Part shown: in pieces, positions 34,501-43,983 of the stretch
How the letters are laid out: each line of letters opens with the position of its first letter
Position numbering within the stretch: the stretch's first letter is position 1
Origin: Patiria miniata
Taxonomy: Eukaryota > Echinodermata > Asteroidea > Valvatida > Asterinidae
DNA: 64,000 nucleotides
Assembly: GCF_015706575.1 (NCBI RefSeq)
Contig: NW_024037056.1
Coordinates: 16,915,405-16,979,404, forward strand
Direction: 5' to 3'
Notes under the pieces: model-generated
Seen by the model: only the letters and a program-made list of their open reading frames with translations
Database searches by the model: none
What the model was told of the DNA's origin: nothing
Translations under genes and position numbers: made by a program

Positions 34501-37500
34501 ATTTTTTTTAACAGACAGGCGAACGATGGATAGAAACTAATTTATTTTTGTTACTTGTTTACTTGGACTTATGGATAACAAGTTTTTTTTTGGGGGGGGG
34601 AGTTACAACTAAAGGCATGTCAATATGTACTATAACATAAATATTAATTGGCACTTTTTGGGCAAATTTCTAATGTCATGCGCATAAAGGCTTGGGTTTC
34701 CGATCTAGTTAAAATTCCACAAAAAGTCTATGGAGAGTCGGGAAGATTTTCTAAGTATCACTTAACAAAATTAGAAATGTTTTTTTTAGTCCAGGTTTCA
34801 TGTCCTTTCAACATTTTTGCAATGACTGACCTTTAGTAATGACATTTATATACAACCCTGCTTAACAGGTCAAAACTCTGTTTTTAATTTAAGTCAAATT
34901 TCGAACCTGTTCCCTTGAGGTTTGAGTTATCAAGATTTCACTGTATATGATTGAAGAAAAAGTGCTGCCAGGTTGCAAAATTAATTGCCTTGGATTTCCT
35001 CTAGGCTTATTTGATTTTTATTTTGATATCACCACGTCACCAGCTACAAAACGACAAAAACTGGTCTGGGACAACTGGCCCACTGAAAGCAGCCAGTATA
35101 CAGCAAATGCATGACTGCAAGCATTGATGATCAAAATAATCAGAAACTTACAACTTCAAGTTAAAGTTGCAATAATGCTATAACAATTAACGACTAATGT
35201 TACATGTTAAAATGTTGCTTGCCTCCGCTATACCTTTCAGGAAACGTGCACCGATGTGCATGACAACCAGCACAAGAGTTCATGTTTCTTTGGACCAAAA
35301 AAGCTCTCAATATCAAGAATGAAACACAGATTTGAACGATTTTTAAAGGCAGTTCAATTGGTCCATTAATAGTCAATTATTTTTTGTCAATTTTTAAATT
35401 ACAAAACAAACTTTTTTTGCAACGTGCTGATTTAAAAAAAAAAAAAAAAAAAAAAACCTGTGTAACATGTTCGAAAAACACCGAAGCAAAGTTTTCAGAA
35501 AGAATGTTGCAGCCTGACGCTACTTTTCTCTTCATATATCATCTCAGTGAAGGTCAGTCATTGCAAAAATGATGATAAGACATGAATCTTGGACCGAGAA
35601 ACATTTCCAATTTTGTTCGAAAAATACTTATAAACTTTTTTTGACTCTCCATAGACTTTGTACACAACTGCAGAAGCAGCGTCAGGTTGCAACATTCTTT
35701 CCCAGTTTTCTTTTTTTCACCAGAAGGCCATAACAATACTGTTTGCGTGGAAAAGAAAAGTACAGTTCAGGCAGTGAGTCAGCCAAACTTGAACAAAAAC
35801 ATCTTTTGTGAACTTTTTCAGGTCAACGAACACGAATTATTACCATTGGGCGTAGACCATCATAAAAAGGAATGCATTACCAAGTTCGGTCGTGGTACAA
35901 ATTAGCATAACAAACAGTTGTTGAGGCCCGAAAAGGGTACAGTGCGATGGCGTATGCATTAAATATGTTGTAAGTCTGTAGGCTTTTAATGTTTTACTTT
36001 TTATGTCATCGAAACAAGCCACACCTAGTGTGATGGGAAATCACTGTTTGAAGGTTTCTCTGCTTATGGCCTTGTAAAAGATTACATGAAATTGAGTCTA
36101 CATACCTCAATGTTAATAAAACATGACGGGATAAACACTGTATAATGCCTGCCAAACTTCTTTTTTTTTAAATCAACGTATCGTCTCCACCAAGTTTAAA
36201 AGAATTTCACCTCGATACTGCAATCCCAAAAAGTCGGATAATGAAAAATTGGAAAAATGAAAATTTCTAAGTGTTTTCTCGGTAAATACTTCAATATTTT
36301 CCCAGCTAAATTTGACTTTTTAGGACATATCATCACTTTCTGATGGCTGATAGGTCGAAGCCTTAAGGGAAAATTAGGGTAATCCTTAATTTTAGGACAC
36401 CGCTATTTTGTACGAGTTCTGTTCAAAACTGACTTTTGCAGATGACTGTCCAGTACCAAAGTGACTTTTGCAGGCTAGAGCAGTCTTTTGACTTCAGATA
36501 AACTCATGTTAGTTGTAATTTTGAAAGCACTTTCAAAGAAAATGTGACTTTCCTACCTTTTTTGGCAGTTCGCCATCTTGCTTTTTAAATATATTTCCTG
36601 TTTGTTATTGCCGTCTTTTACCCCTCATAAATCAAAGCCCTGCCCTCTTTCTACAAAATTAAACCTGCTGATATTCAAGAGGTGTGATTGCCAAATGTTC
36701 AGATGTGCCAAGAAATATCAGAATGTCACTTTTGAGGGTCATTTAGTCAGCTGTTTTGGTGAGTCTTTTAACCTTATACAGGAAAGGGGTCCTAAAGGTA
36801 AGGATTACTAAAACTATTGGCCAAATATGGGAATCTTTCAAGATTGTTATTAATTGTTTTTGCAGTCAAGGGTTTCAATGTTTTACACGACAGTTAAAAA
36901 GTTTGATTTCTCCACTAAAAGTAAAAAGGTCTCAGTTTCTTCCACCTTCAACTCCTGTCAGAAACAATAATAATCCATTTATGTTCTAAAATAATTAGAA
37001 CTAATAAGATAAGAACGCATCCCTGGCACTACCTAATTACTTTGTACAACCACACATTGAAGGAAAGCAGGGAGAAAATAGGGCAAGATTACCATATGCG
37101 AAGTTCACTAATTTTCCTCTGTATTGACTAACAAGCCCCCAGATAGCAATTTCATGTCATCAAAGTCAATTTGAGCAGTGAGAAAATACAAGTATTTTCT
37201 TAGAAAACACTTAGAATTTTTCAGTCCAATCTCATAGGGTTTGTACACAGGGTGTTGAGTGAACTTCGTATGGAAATCTTTCCGAAAATAGACCCAAGAA
37301 TAATAAAACGTGGTCAGTCAATGCAAATAATAAATATGTAAAAAAAAAAAAATTAAAAATGAATTTAATAAAACATGATACGAAAATACTGAGAACATTT
37401 TCACGACTCCCCATAAAATGTTGTACAATTCAATGGCATATAATCACAAAACTTGCATCAGGATTCTGCATTTTTCTTAGTTTAAAGAAGGGTTTTCGGG

Positions 37501-37663
37501 TTTTGTAACGGCTGTCGGTCACATTTCCAAATGTGTCATTCAATCCATGAAAGTACCATCACTATCCATACTTACTCAATCCGTTGCTCTCCACCGAAGA
37601 AAAACCCAAGCACAACACGAGCGCGATCAGCGCCCAGGAAAGCGGCACTCTCCCCCACGACAT
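17868..37663 (-). CDS. HYR-SEA-EGF type I membrane protein
   Basis: Complete gene of 1223 codons, not matched to a named family. Exons: 37663-37576, 33937-33731, 33024-32776, 32282-32034, 31483-31229, 30964-30710, 29821-29573, 28285-28025, 27349-27095, 25529-25260, 24560-24448, 23495-23264, 22240-22110, 21614-21395, 20798-20726, 20071-20019, 19546-19341, 18310-18065, 17927-17868. The total is 3672 nt and every phase agrees. Order: signal peptide (residues 1-24, core [11 protein letters not shown]), nine HYR domains (30-779), two SEA-like modules (about 780-1011), an EGF (about 1012-1047), a transmembrane helix (about 1056-1080) and a 143-residue tail. HYR domains are immunoglobulin-like adhesion modules known from hyalin and SRPX-type proteins, and SEA modules are common next to membranes, so a cell-surface adhesion or receptor role is inferred. 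The extracellular half is entirely modular; the nine HYR exons are all symmetric 1-1. Confidence 0.88.
18858..19215. repeat. dispersed repeat family A, copy 2
   Basis: Same orientation and same order of blocks as 2655-3062. It lies in an intron of the HYR gene between the exons at 19546-19341 and 18310-18065. Confidence 0.7.
20019..20798 (-). other. EGF domain split over two exons
   Basis: Exons 20798-20726 and 20071-20019 join at phase 2 to give [13 protein letters not shown], then [14 protein letters not shown]. Six cysteines show the C-x4-C-x5-C ... C-x-C-x8-C EGF spacing, with the usual NGGTC and GxxC motifs. No calcium-binding D-x-D/N-E motif precedes it. Confidence 0.85.
20101..20424. 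repeat. 100-bp tandem repeat, 3.2 copies
   Basis: GGCAAGATGATCTGATTG recurs at 20113, 20213, 20312 and 20412. Each unit carries GGGACTGCACTAA, GTGGTCATG and ATCAGGATAATGA. It lies in the intron between the two EGF exons of the HYR gene. The units differ at a few positions. Confidence 0.9.
22372..22681. mobile_element. MITE, TIR GGCCAAGTTCGGGCAAGGAC
   Basis: 310 bp. The left end is GGCCAAGTTCGGGCAAGGAC; the right end reads GTCCTTGCGCGAACATGGCC, its imperfect reverse complement. Flanking TAT on both sides could be a 3-bp target duplication. Inner inverted blocks with AGTCGACTAG are also present. It lies in an intron between the two SEA modules. Confidence 0.7.
23577..24172. mobile_element. CAGGGTGAGT-ended element, mariner-like, copy 2 (right end lost)
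   Basis: Starts after TA with CAGGGTGAGTAAAAAAAG and follows 56310-56957 through the inverted blocks ATCACCATTTAAAC / ACCCTAAAA / TTCGTCCAAAA and back. The right terminal repeat is replaced by long G-tracts (24178-24242). It lies in a HYR-gene intron. Confidence 0.75.
24178..24242 (+). repeat. two long G-tracts
   Basis: G-runs of about 22 and 14 bases separated by a T-rich segment, at the broken end of the neighbouring element. They are likely replication-slippage products and could be assembly-sensitive. Confidence 0.8.
25578..25741. repeat. foldback, about 80-bp arms
   Basis: The left arm (25578-25651) and right arm (25665-25741) are reverse complements around the loop GAGCCGGAGGCGA. The inner 40 bp (CACTTAGAGTCTGGGTGCTG then ATAATTACCC) are perfect; the outer part drifts (GGGAATAAATGTGTGCT versus GGGAATAAATATGTGCT). 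The left-arm start resembles 40510-40530, so it belongs to a dispersed family. Confidence 0.85.
25742..26209. mobile_element. element with ends ATTCATAAATACCT, copy 1
   Basis: Ends ATTCATAAATACCT (25742) and AGGTATTTATGAAT (to 26209) are exact inverted repeats. Internal blocks GTCACGTGACGGGCTCTCGA, CCAATAGGAATG and GCGCGATGTCGCGCAGAA recur at 40660-40885. Together with the foldback to its left it may be one composite element. Confidence 0.65.
26481..26774. mobile_element. MITE, TIR GGGCCTTATG, copy 2 (inverted)
   Basis: Reverse complement of 13751-14050 with moderate divergence; ends GGACCTTATTCACG and CGTGAATAAGACC. It lies in a HYR-gene intron, about 50 bp from another MITE at 26821. Confidence 0.78.
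26821..27074. mobile_element. MITE, TIR GGTAATCCTTACTTTTAGGA, copy 1
   Basis: 254 bp with ends GGTAATCCTTACTTTTAGGA and the inverted TCCTAAAAGTAAGGATTACC, both perfect. It ends 20 bp from the splice donor of HYR exon 27349-27095. An inverted, longer copy lies at 36378-36809. Confidence 0.9.
28438..29459 (+). repeat. 12-bp G-rich minisatellite (GTCGGTCGGGGA)n
   Basis: About 1.0 kb, roughly 85 units of GTCGGTCGGGGA with variants (GTCAGTCGGGA, GTCTGGGA, GTTGGTCGGGGA). Each unit has a run of 3-4 G on the plus strand. It lies in the HYR-gene intron between exons 29821-29573 and 28285-28025, about 115 bp from the nearer one. Long plus-strand open frames reading SRSGSRSG or VGESVGES exist only because the unit length is a multiple of three and lacks stops. 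Confidence 0.95.
32352..32760. mobile_element. MITE, TIR TAACTCCCTAGGCATTTTTG-like, copy 1
   Basis: Left end CTAACTCCCTGGGCCTTTTT then GCTAGGATG; internal CCTCAATCCTGCAAAATC repeated. The inverted copy is 52258-52604 (ends CATCCTAGCAAAAATGCCTA then GGGAGTTAAGG). It ends right beside HYR exon 33024-32776. Confidence 0.75.
34169..34460 (+). mobile_element. tRNA-derived SINE, copy 1
   Basis: The head has an RNA polymerase III A box (TTGGCGTAGCGGT) and B box (GGTTCGAATCC), then a tRNA-unrelated body (TATGTGGATTGGGTTTTCAG, ATATTCTTCTGGGCTTTTCC) and an (AAT)n tail. About 260 bp plus tail; about 95% like 57012-57303 by eye. It lies in the first HYR-gene intron, antisense. Confidence 0.9.
35509..35694. 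mobile_element. MITE, TIR GTTGCAACCTGACGC, copy 1
   Basis: Ends GTTGCAACCTGACGC... (35506 on) and the inverted GCGTCAGGTTGCAAC (to about 35694). The interior holds CATTGCAAAAATGATGATAA. Related copies lie at 41475-41660 and, half only, 42313-42420. Confidence 0.75.
36378..36809. mobile_element. MITE, TIR GGTAATCCTTA, copy 2 (inverted)
   Basis: Shares TTCTGTTCAAAACTGACTTT, CAGTACCAAAGTGACTTTTG and both termini with 26821-27074 in the opposite orientation, but is about 180 bp longer. It lies in the first HYR-gene intron. Confidence 0.85.
37084..37285. mobile_element. short MITE, TIR CGAAGTTCACT, copy 2 (inverted)
   Basis: Reverse complement of 9247-9455 along its whole length, including the block CAAGCCCCCAGATAGCAATT. 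It lies in the first intron of the HYR gene. Confidence 0.8.
37576..37663 (-). other. signal-peptide exon of the HYR gene
   Basis: [20 protein letters not shown] starts the protein: a basic n-region, a hydrophobic core, then [10 protein letters not shown] with a plausible cleavage after VES or FSS. The donor GTAAGTATGG is strong and phase 1, matching the HYR exons. The Met is the first in an exon with no upstream in-frame alternative recognised. Confidence 0.85.
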
Positions 37664-38618
37664 CGTCGTCTTGAAACCCGCCGAAACTCGGAAGAAACTC
37701 GATACACAAATTCCCAAGAAATGCTTGCAAAATGGGCCCCTTTTCCGCCCCGAAGTCAGTCAGCCTTTAGTCAATTCTCGTCTGATTCACTTGGGTGTAT
37801 TAGAAATTTGGGCTGTGGTATGGCGCATATTTTATGGCGATCGTAGTTGGGGTGTTGGCCTTTTGTTGAGCAGTCAAGAGGAACGGCAAGTAGTTGGTCC
37901 GTGGCATGGTACGGCACGGTCTGTGTGGGCGCGCCTATTGTTATCGGAACTCTTTTGTGTGAGCAGTCAATCGGTAAAATTCCCTAGACTTGCCAGCAGT
38001 CCGCACAATATTCCACTGCTCAAAAGCATGGATTTTAAGGTTGGGCGTGGTGTGCACCATGTTTGGGGGGGGGGGGTTCACTGTTGGTTAGACTTTTCCC
38101 ATATCTCTTATATATGTGGCGCTTCCACCAATATTATAATATATTTATAGCATGAACATTTGATTTAAAAAGAAAAATTTGCTTATTACTGTCTAAAAAT
38201 GGCTTGACTGGTTTCATGAACTTGTATATTCTAATTTTGTCGACCAAAAATGGTATTTTCTGCAAATTTATAGTTTGCTGCCATATCTGATTAATGCACA
38301 TCCTTCATGCTTAAAATACTCTTTTCATATGTGAAGTGCAGAAAATTGATGTTTAAATTCACGTTGACACTAGTAGACTTTCCTTCAGTCCGTTAATGTC
38401 ATTAAATTTTACACAGTGAATTCCTTCCTCCATGATACAACAATAGCAGTTCATCTGCAGAATGACGTGACACCTCGGCCATATACTCATTATTATTTTT
38501 TTAATTCACAGAAGTATATAGACATGATCATGTTATCACTTAAAACCAATGGAATAAAATGTATAGCTTCAAGAAAATTGAATCCTTAGATCGTGTGGCT
38601 TCATGAAAGTCACTGTAT
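37664..38618. promoter_or_regulatory. region upstream of the HYR gene and downstream of ELP6
   Basis: Holds the presumed promoter and 5' UTR of the minus-strand HYR gene. A CATAAAATAT box on the minus strand (about 37826-37835) lies some 165 bp upstream of its ATG. Farther right, AT-rich DNA leads to the ELP6 3' UTR. A G-tract lies near 38063-38075. No coding exon seen. Confidence 0.35.
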
Positions 38619-38624
38619 TTTATT
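38619..38624 (-). terminator. ELP6 polyadenylation signal
   Basis: AATAAA on the minus strand, about 100 nt after the ELP6 stop codon. Confidence 0.55.
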
Positions 38625-38723
38625 TAAAGTGACGAGAGCACAAAAAACATTTGCCGTGTTAAAAAAAAGTTATTGGACAAAATGCGACATGATATATACG
38701 AGTTCAGCTAGCATGCTGCGCTT

Positions 38724-41700
38724 TCATAAAACAGCCGACGAGGTGCCTACAGCGAAGAACGTCACCGATTTGTCCAGTATTTTGTACTGCAGTGTCTTGT
38801 CCGGTTGGTTCCGGTTCGCACTGGTTCCGCTTGGATCTCTCTTGACGATCTTGAGCTGAATACAAAATAAATAACGTTGTTTAACAATGTTTGTTACAAA
38901 AGAATGGCTGATTGCACCGATGTGTGGTGTGTTTTTTTAAATATCTTTATTGACTTGTGATTAGCTTGTGATTGACTTGTGATGACTTGTGATGACTTGT
39001 GATGACTTGTGATGACTTGTGAGGACTTGTGATTGACTTGTGATGACTTGTGATGACTTGTGATGACTTGTGATGGACATGTGATGACTTGTGATTGACT
39101 TGTGATTGACTTGTGATAACTTGTGATGACTTGTGATGACTTGTGATGACTTGTGATTGACTTGTGATTGACTTGTGATTAACTTGTGATGACTTGTGAT
39201 TGACTTGTGATTGACTTGTGATACACTTGTGATGGACTTGTGATGACTTGTGATTGACTTGTGATTAACTTGTGATTGACTTGTGATTGACTTGTGATGA
39301 CTTGTAATTGTCTTGTGATGGACTTGTGATGACTTGTGATTGACTTATGATGACTTGTGATTCCAACTCTGGTTGAGAGATTTCGCATTACCTGTCCATG
39401 GACGTCCTTAGAGTAGCCACTACCAAGACCTTGAACCTGAAGCAGACAGTGAGCTCGGTGTCTGAGTTGCGTGATTAGAGCGGCGTTACATTCGTCATCG
39501 ACATCGGCATCGTGGTGAACAAGGCAAACTACAGTCGTCTCTGGCTACAGAGACAAACAGAGAGAGGAGGCGATGATAGCGGACTTCGCGCCCAAGTAGC
39601 AGAGTTGTTATGACTCTAGTTGATGACTCCACTCAGTCCGACATGAGTTGCATTTTTCAGTGACTCAACTCGAGACCTTTGGCAAACAACTTGACTTGAG
39701 TCACTTTGAGCAACTGATTCGACTCGACTTGACTATCTTATCAACAGACACATCTTTGTGCCTTGATCGGTCTATGATCAACTGACTAATGAATGGAAAA
39801 CCAAAAGTTAGCGACTGAAGACAAAGCACTGGACAATTTTTCACTAACCTGAGAGGCCTGGCAGTAATGCACAAACTGCATCACTTGCTGAACACTGAGT
39901 CCCAAGGAGATGAGCACACTTAGGTCGTCGATTATTAGTAATCTGGTCGCACTCTTCCCCTGTTCACTTTGTTTGGGTGATAATGCATCTCGGATGACGT
40001 TGTAGAGAGGCTGAATTGTGGCCGTCTTGTCTCTGTCCAGTAAAACACATTAAAAAAGTGTTATACATAAAATTTCTGAGAAACTTGCCGGCCACTTTCT
40101 GACTGGGGTCTTAAGAGGGCACCCTATTTGTAGTCAATCAACAAATCTTTATAAAACCATGACTATAAAAAGAAAGGAAAACACATAACAAAAAACCTCT
40201 CCCCTGTTTGTTTGTTTGTTTGTTTTTTCAGAGATGTCATAGACAGATGTTTCAGCCTTCATACCATGATGGGTGGCTAGTGCGTAAAGCACTCGCCTCT
40301 CACCACGGTGGCCCGGGTTCGATTCCCCGCTCGGACCATGTGTGAGAAGAGTTGTTACCTGAGACACTGGAATGCGATTAGTTCGTCCTCCTGGCTGCCA
40401 TTAATCCCAGCATGCATCAGTTGCAGGGAGAAGTCCAAACCATTGATAAATGTCAGCTGGCCGCTGTCTCTGGCAGAGGTTAAGTTAACTCCCTACAGAA
40501 ATGGGGTTAAAATAAGGGAATAAACATGTGCGTGGCGGGTTCTAAACAAGAACTTAAAACTGGCTGGTGGCCTGGACGTAGATATTGGTCCAAGCCGAAG
40601 GCAAGGGTCATTATCCACAACCAGGCCCATAGCAGATCAAAAAGACAAAACAAGTCAAAAATTCACAATTTGCCAACAATATTACCTCATGTTTTGTGAA
40701 ACACCCCTTTGGCCAGTATGTGCGCGCATAGTGATAAAAACTGTACGTGCGCGATGTGGCGCAGAATGCAGCAGCGCAGGAATAGTGTTCAAAACGAGCC
40801 AGTGTTTTATTGGCGGTTTAAAACCGCCCACGTGACAGGCTCTCGACCAATAGGAATGGCTAAACTATCTTAGGTATGTTTAAAATTGTCAAATCTGGAA
40901 GGCTCGATGCAACCAATTATTTTCTCAGCAACCACCTGGGGTGGTCCAAGAATGGGAGGTTTTTACACGGCTAAAAGTAAGAGGGCTAATTGTTTATCAA
41001 GGGTGCATTCCATAAGCCTGGGACACTCACTCACCAGTTTCTGTGCAACAGCATTATAATGGCTGAAGGACTGGGCCAAGGCTAGAAAATAAACATGGTG
41101 ACCACCTGAAATCAAGGACAGATTATGGCAGCAAAATGAGTCAACTTAAGTTACTTATACCCTAGCCATTTTTGTTTTTTATGAATGTCTCATTCAAAAG
41201 TGATTAACAAATTGTAGGCCTATTGCTAGAAAAATGGTAATTTAAAACAAAATTTATATTTCAGGGTGAAATTTACGACCAGCACATGTAGGTTTTAATT
41301 TTTTTTATCTTCTGTTCAAGTTTGAAACTTACCTTTCAGAAAAGCTGACAGGAAATGATGTACGAGGAAACTGCCATCGGTCAAAGAATCGGTGGCAAGA
41401 ATCAGATGACCCTACCATGGCGCAAATAAAAATAAGGGAAAACATTTTCTCAAAAATAAGCAGAGGGAAAGAGTGTTGCAACCTGATGCCACTTCAACGG
41501 TTGTCTATTGAGAGTCAAGGAAAGTATTTCCTAACAATAATTGGACACGTTTCTCAATCTCAGTCCCAGATTCAAGTCTTATCAATATCATCAATCATTT
41601 TTGTAATGAATAACCTTCATTGAGATGATTTATTAAGAAAAAAAAACAGCGTCAGGTTGCAAACTCTTTCCGCTGTGTGGACGTGTAACTGACATAGCAA

Positions 41701-43013
41701 AGTTACAATAGGCCGCTTTCGAGTCAACTCGTACCTTGGGCAACTCGTACCTTGGACAACTCGTACCTTGGACAACTCGTACCTTGGACAACTCGTACCT
41801 TGGACATCTCGTACCTTGGATAACTCGTACCTTGGACAACTCGTACCTTCAATTAAGACGACTCGTACCATCAGAATAATAAGTAGAGTACACTGTACGT
41901 GCGTGACTTAGTGTGTGGTTCCTTGACTCCGAAACGATATGATTCTTTTCAAGTCAAAGTTAATTTCTATCTCACAGAACCACATTCAAGATCTAATGGC
42001 TTTGCCAGGCAGCATGATTTTCCGCATTGGGCCTGGCGGGCCGGCCTCCGAGGGCACGAGCAGCGGTCGGTCGTGCGCGGTACCGATGCCGGTGACTCGG
42101 AAGCGGCCGGCCTGCGAGCTGCGCGGCGCGCGCGGCAGTGCCATTCTGTTTTTAATGGATAAGTTAAGATAGATTGAATTTTACAGTGGAGAAACTTCAG
42201 ATGCGGATTTGGTGTAATTGGAAATATTTGTCAGTCCAAGATTCACGTCTTATCATTTTTGCGGGAAAAAAAAAAGTAGTTCAGGCGATTGTAGGGATCA
42301 ATAATAGGAAAAATGTTGCAACCTGACGCCACTTTTTTCTTCATATATATATATCATCTCAATGATGGTCATTCATTGCAAAAATAATGGTAAGACGTGA
42401 ATCTTGGATAAAAACATCAGTTCCATAATATTTTCACGTAGCCTAAGTCTCTAAACGTAACGGCAGACTGCATCAATGTCACCGTGCACAGACGTCCATA
42501 TTGACCGGTCAGCGCGGCGCAAGAACCGTGTCACTTTGCACGGATGCCGCGTGGCATGCCGCGCACACAGTAAGCTGCCGCGGCCGGCTTCGCGCTAAAT
42601 AAATTCCTCTTTTTGGGGGGGAAAGAGAGCCCATACCAAAAAGAGATTCACCTTTTTTTTAATAAGCAGTCCACTTTCAATGAGTTACGGTCCACTTTAT
42701 TCAGCCTCGGATCATTATCCTGATTGACGGTACGACTTGACTTACGCGTGATGGTACGAGTCGTCTTAACTGAAGGTACGACTTGCCGAAGGTACGAGTT
42801 GTCCAAGGTACGACTCGGCATAATGACGTCGAGTTGAAGGTACGAGTTGTCCAAGGTACGAGTTGCCCAAGGTACGAGATGACCTGTTACCAATAGGCCT
42901 ATACAAAATACAACTTTACAACTAAACAAAAATAGCAGTTTTCTCCGGTCATAATTTACCTTCGGTGGGTCGTTTGCATCCAATCCAATGTAACTATTTA
43001 GTTCTAAGAACAT
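38724..43013 (-). CDS. ELP6: Elongator complex subunit 6 (ELP6)
   Basis: ELP6 forms, with ELP4 and ELP5, the RecA-like hexameric ring of Elongator, which modifies wobble uridine 34 of tRNAs. Seven exons: 43013-42960, 41411-41333, 41105-41035, 40492-40359, 40032-39849, 39544-39392, 38855-38724; 807 nt, 268 aa (human 266). Phases all agree. Landmarks shared with the family: MFLELNSYIGL at the start, TDGSFLVHHFLSA in exon 2, ALAQSFSHYN in exon 3, LLIIDDLSVLISLG (Walker-B-like strand) in exon 5, VVCLVHHDAD and GLGSGYSKDVHGQ in exon 6, YKILDKSVTFFAVG near the end. Like other ELP6 proteins it lacks a Walker A P-loop. The gene is intact. Confidence 0.93.
38951..39360. repeat. GACTTGTGAT minisatellite in ELP6
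   Basis: About 40 units of (GA)CTTGTGAT(T)GA. It lies in the last ELP6 intron and begins about 30 nt after the donor of exon 39544-39392 on the transcribed strand. Confidence 0.93.
40262..40345 (+). mobile_element. tRNA-derived sequence in an ELP6 intron
   Basis: GGTGGCTAGTGCGTAAAGC resembles an A box and GGTTCGATTCC (40316-40326) is a clear B box. It reaches to within about 13 bp of the exon 4 donor (40358). No typical SINE body follows, so it may be a tRNA pseudogene or the head of another SINE family. Confidence 0.6.
40506..40885. mobile_element. related element, copy 2 (partial)
   Basis: Carries AATAAGGGAATAAA, GCGCGATGTGGCGCAGAATG, CACGTGACAGGCTCTCGACC and AATAGGAATGGCTAAACT, matching the 25578-26209 complex in order. 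It begins about 13 bp from the acceptor of ELP6 exon 4 (AG at 40494-40493). Confidence 0.65.
41165..41282. repeat. dispersed repeat family A, partial copy 3
   Basis: Contains only the right part of the family (ATGAATGTCTCATTCAAAAG, then ATTGCTAGAAAAATGG, then TTTCAGGGTGAAA). It lies in an ELP6 intron. Confidence 0.55.
41475..41660. mobile_element. MITE, TIR GTTGCAACCTGACGC, copy 2
   Basis: Ends GTTGCAACCTGATGCCACTT and AGCGTCAGGTTGCAAA. It lies in the first ELP6 intron, next to the foldback element at 41729. Confidence 0.72.
41729..42883. mobile_element. foldback element with tandem-repeat arms
   Basis: The left arm (41729-41871) is eight or so units of CTCGTACCTTGGACAA; the right arm (about 42750-42883) is the same array reverse-complemented. 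The unit order is mirrored, including the odd units ACTCGTACCTTGGGCAACTC (outer) and CAATTAAGACGACTCGTACC (inner). The 880-bp middle is GC-rich in part (42045-42130) and holds a MITE fragment. It lies in the first ELP6 intron. The structure resembles Drosophila FB elements; relationship unproven. Confidence 0.75.
42313..42420. mobile_element. MITE, TIR GTTGCAACCTGACGC, half copy
   Basis: Only the left half is present (GTTGCAACCTGACGCCACTT, CATTGCAAAAATAATGGTAA). It lies inside the loop of the 41729-42883 foldback. Confidence 0.65.
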
Positions 43014-43234
43014 TTCTTAATCAATTTCATGCATAACAAGACAGTGAACTCTATTCTAGCTGTACTTTAACACAACTTTAGAAATTGGTGGTAGTACGTT
43101 GCCTCATCTCAATTCGCATGGGCGCGGCCATCTTGATTGTGGTTCCAAGAGTGAATTTGCGTTTGTAAATATAGAGGGCGCTATTTAGGGGGTGCAGTTT
43201 TCGGAACTTTAAATTTGTGCATTGCGTGTACTGC
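43014..43234 (-). promoter_or_regulatory. ELP6 upstream region
   Basis: Sequence upstream of the ELP6 ATG. It includes a CpG-containing stretch (GGGCGCGGCCATCTTG, about 43121-43136) with a YY1-like CCATCTT core, as many housekeeping promoters have. No TATA box. The assignment is an inference. Confidence 0.4.
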
Positions 43235-43620
43235 ATGAAGTGAAACTACCGGTCAAGTTGACTACACCTGCGGTTTTCTCCAAAACTATTGGATGTGAAA
43301 TATTGTCCTTTTTTTTTTGCATCTTGTCACCCTACTTAACAGCGTGTATTGTGGAATGCTCCATTTTCAAGGGCATTTTATTGCGATACATCATCAATTT
43401 ATACCGTACCTGCACAAATTGAAACTAGCGGGTCAAGTTGAGTACATCTGCGATTTTCTCCAAACTATTGGGTCAGAGGACTTGGAATTTTAAGCATCTT
43501 GTTGCCCTTGTCATCGGAGTTCTAAGCATGCATATTTTATTTGGAACATTCCATATTTAAGGGCACGATTTGTATTGCGATATACCAAGACGTGTTCAGA
43601 TAGCGGGTTCAAGGCGAGTG
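43235..43620. repeat. about 180-bp tandem duplication
   Basis: TGAAACTACCGGTCAAGTTG...TTTTCTCCAAAACTATTGG (43241 on) recurs as TGAAACTAGCGGGTCAAGTT...TTTTCTCCAAACTATTGG (43420 on), each followed by an ATCTTGT...GGGCA block. A third start (AGATAGCGGGTTCAAGG) is at about 43605. The copies are diverged. No coding capacity. Confidence 0.8.
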
Positions 43621-43983
43621 GGTTATTTTCCGCACCTTCTTTTTTCTTCCTGAATATTTTGTTGGGTTAGGTATCGAGGTAAAAGATTTCCTTGCAAAAC
43701 GTCATCACTGTATGCGCACACAGCCCTACGCCGACACACTGAACACAAGTTATGAAATCACATTTCTGCAATATTTACAATAAATATCACTTCACTTTTA
43801 TTCTATAAATACTTATTGCTATATAGCACTTAACTTTGTATACACTGCATTTGCAAGTCGAAAGCGTTTAACGCGAAAGACAGTTATGCTAACAATGATG
43901 TGCAATATCTATACTGTCCAAATTACAAAGAATAGTTGGTACTTTACTGTTTTATTCATTAAATCACCCGGTGTATAATAGAA

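Noticed and set aside
38951..39360. CRISPR-like direct repeats
   Set aside because: The units are contiguous without unique spacers, vary in length, and the genome is eukaryotic.
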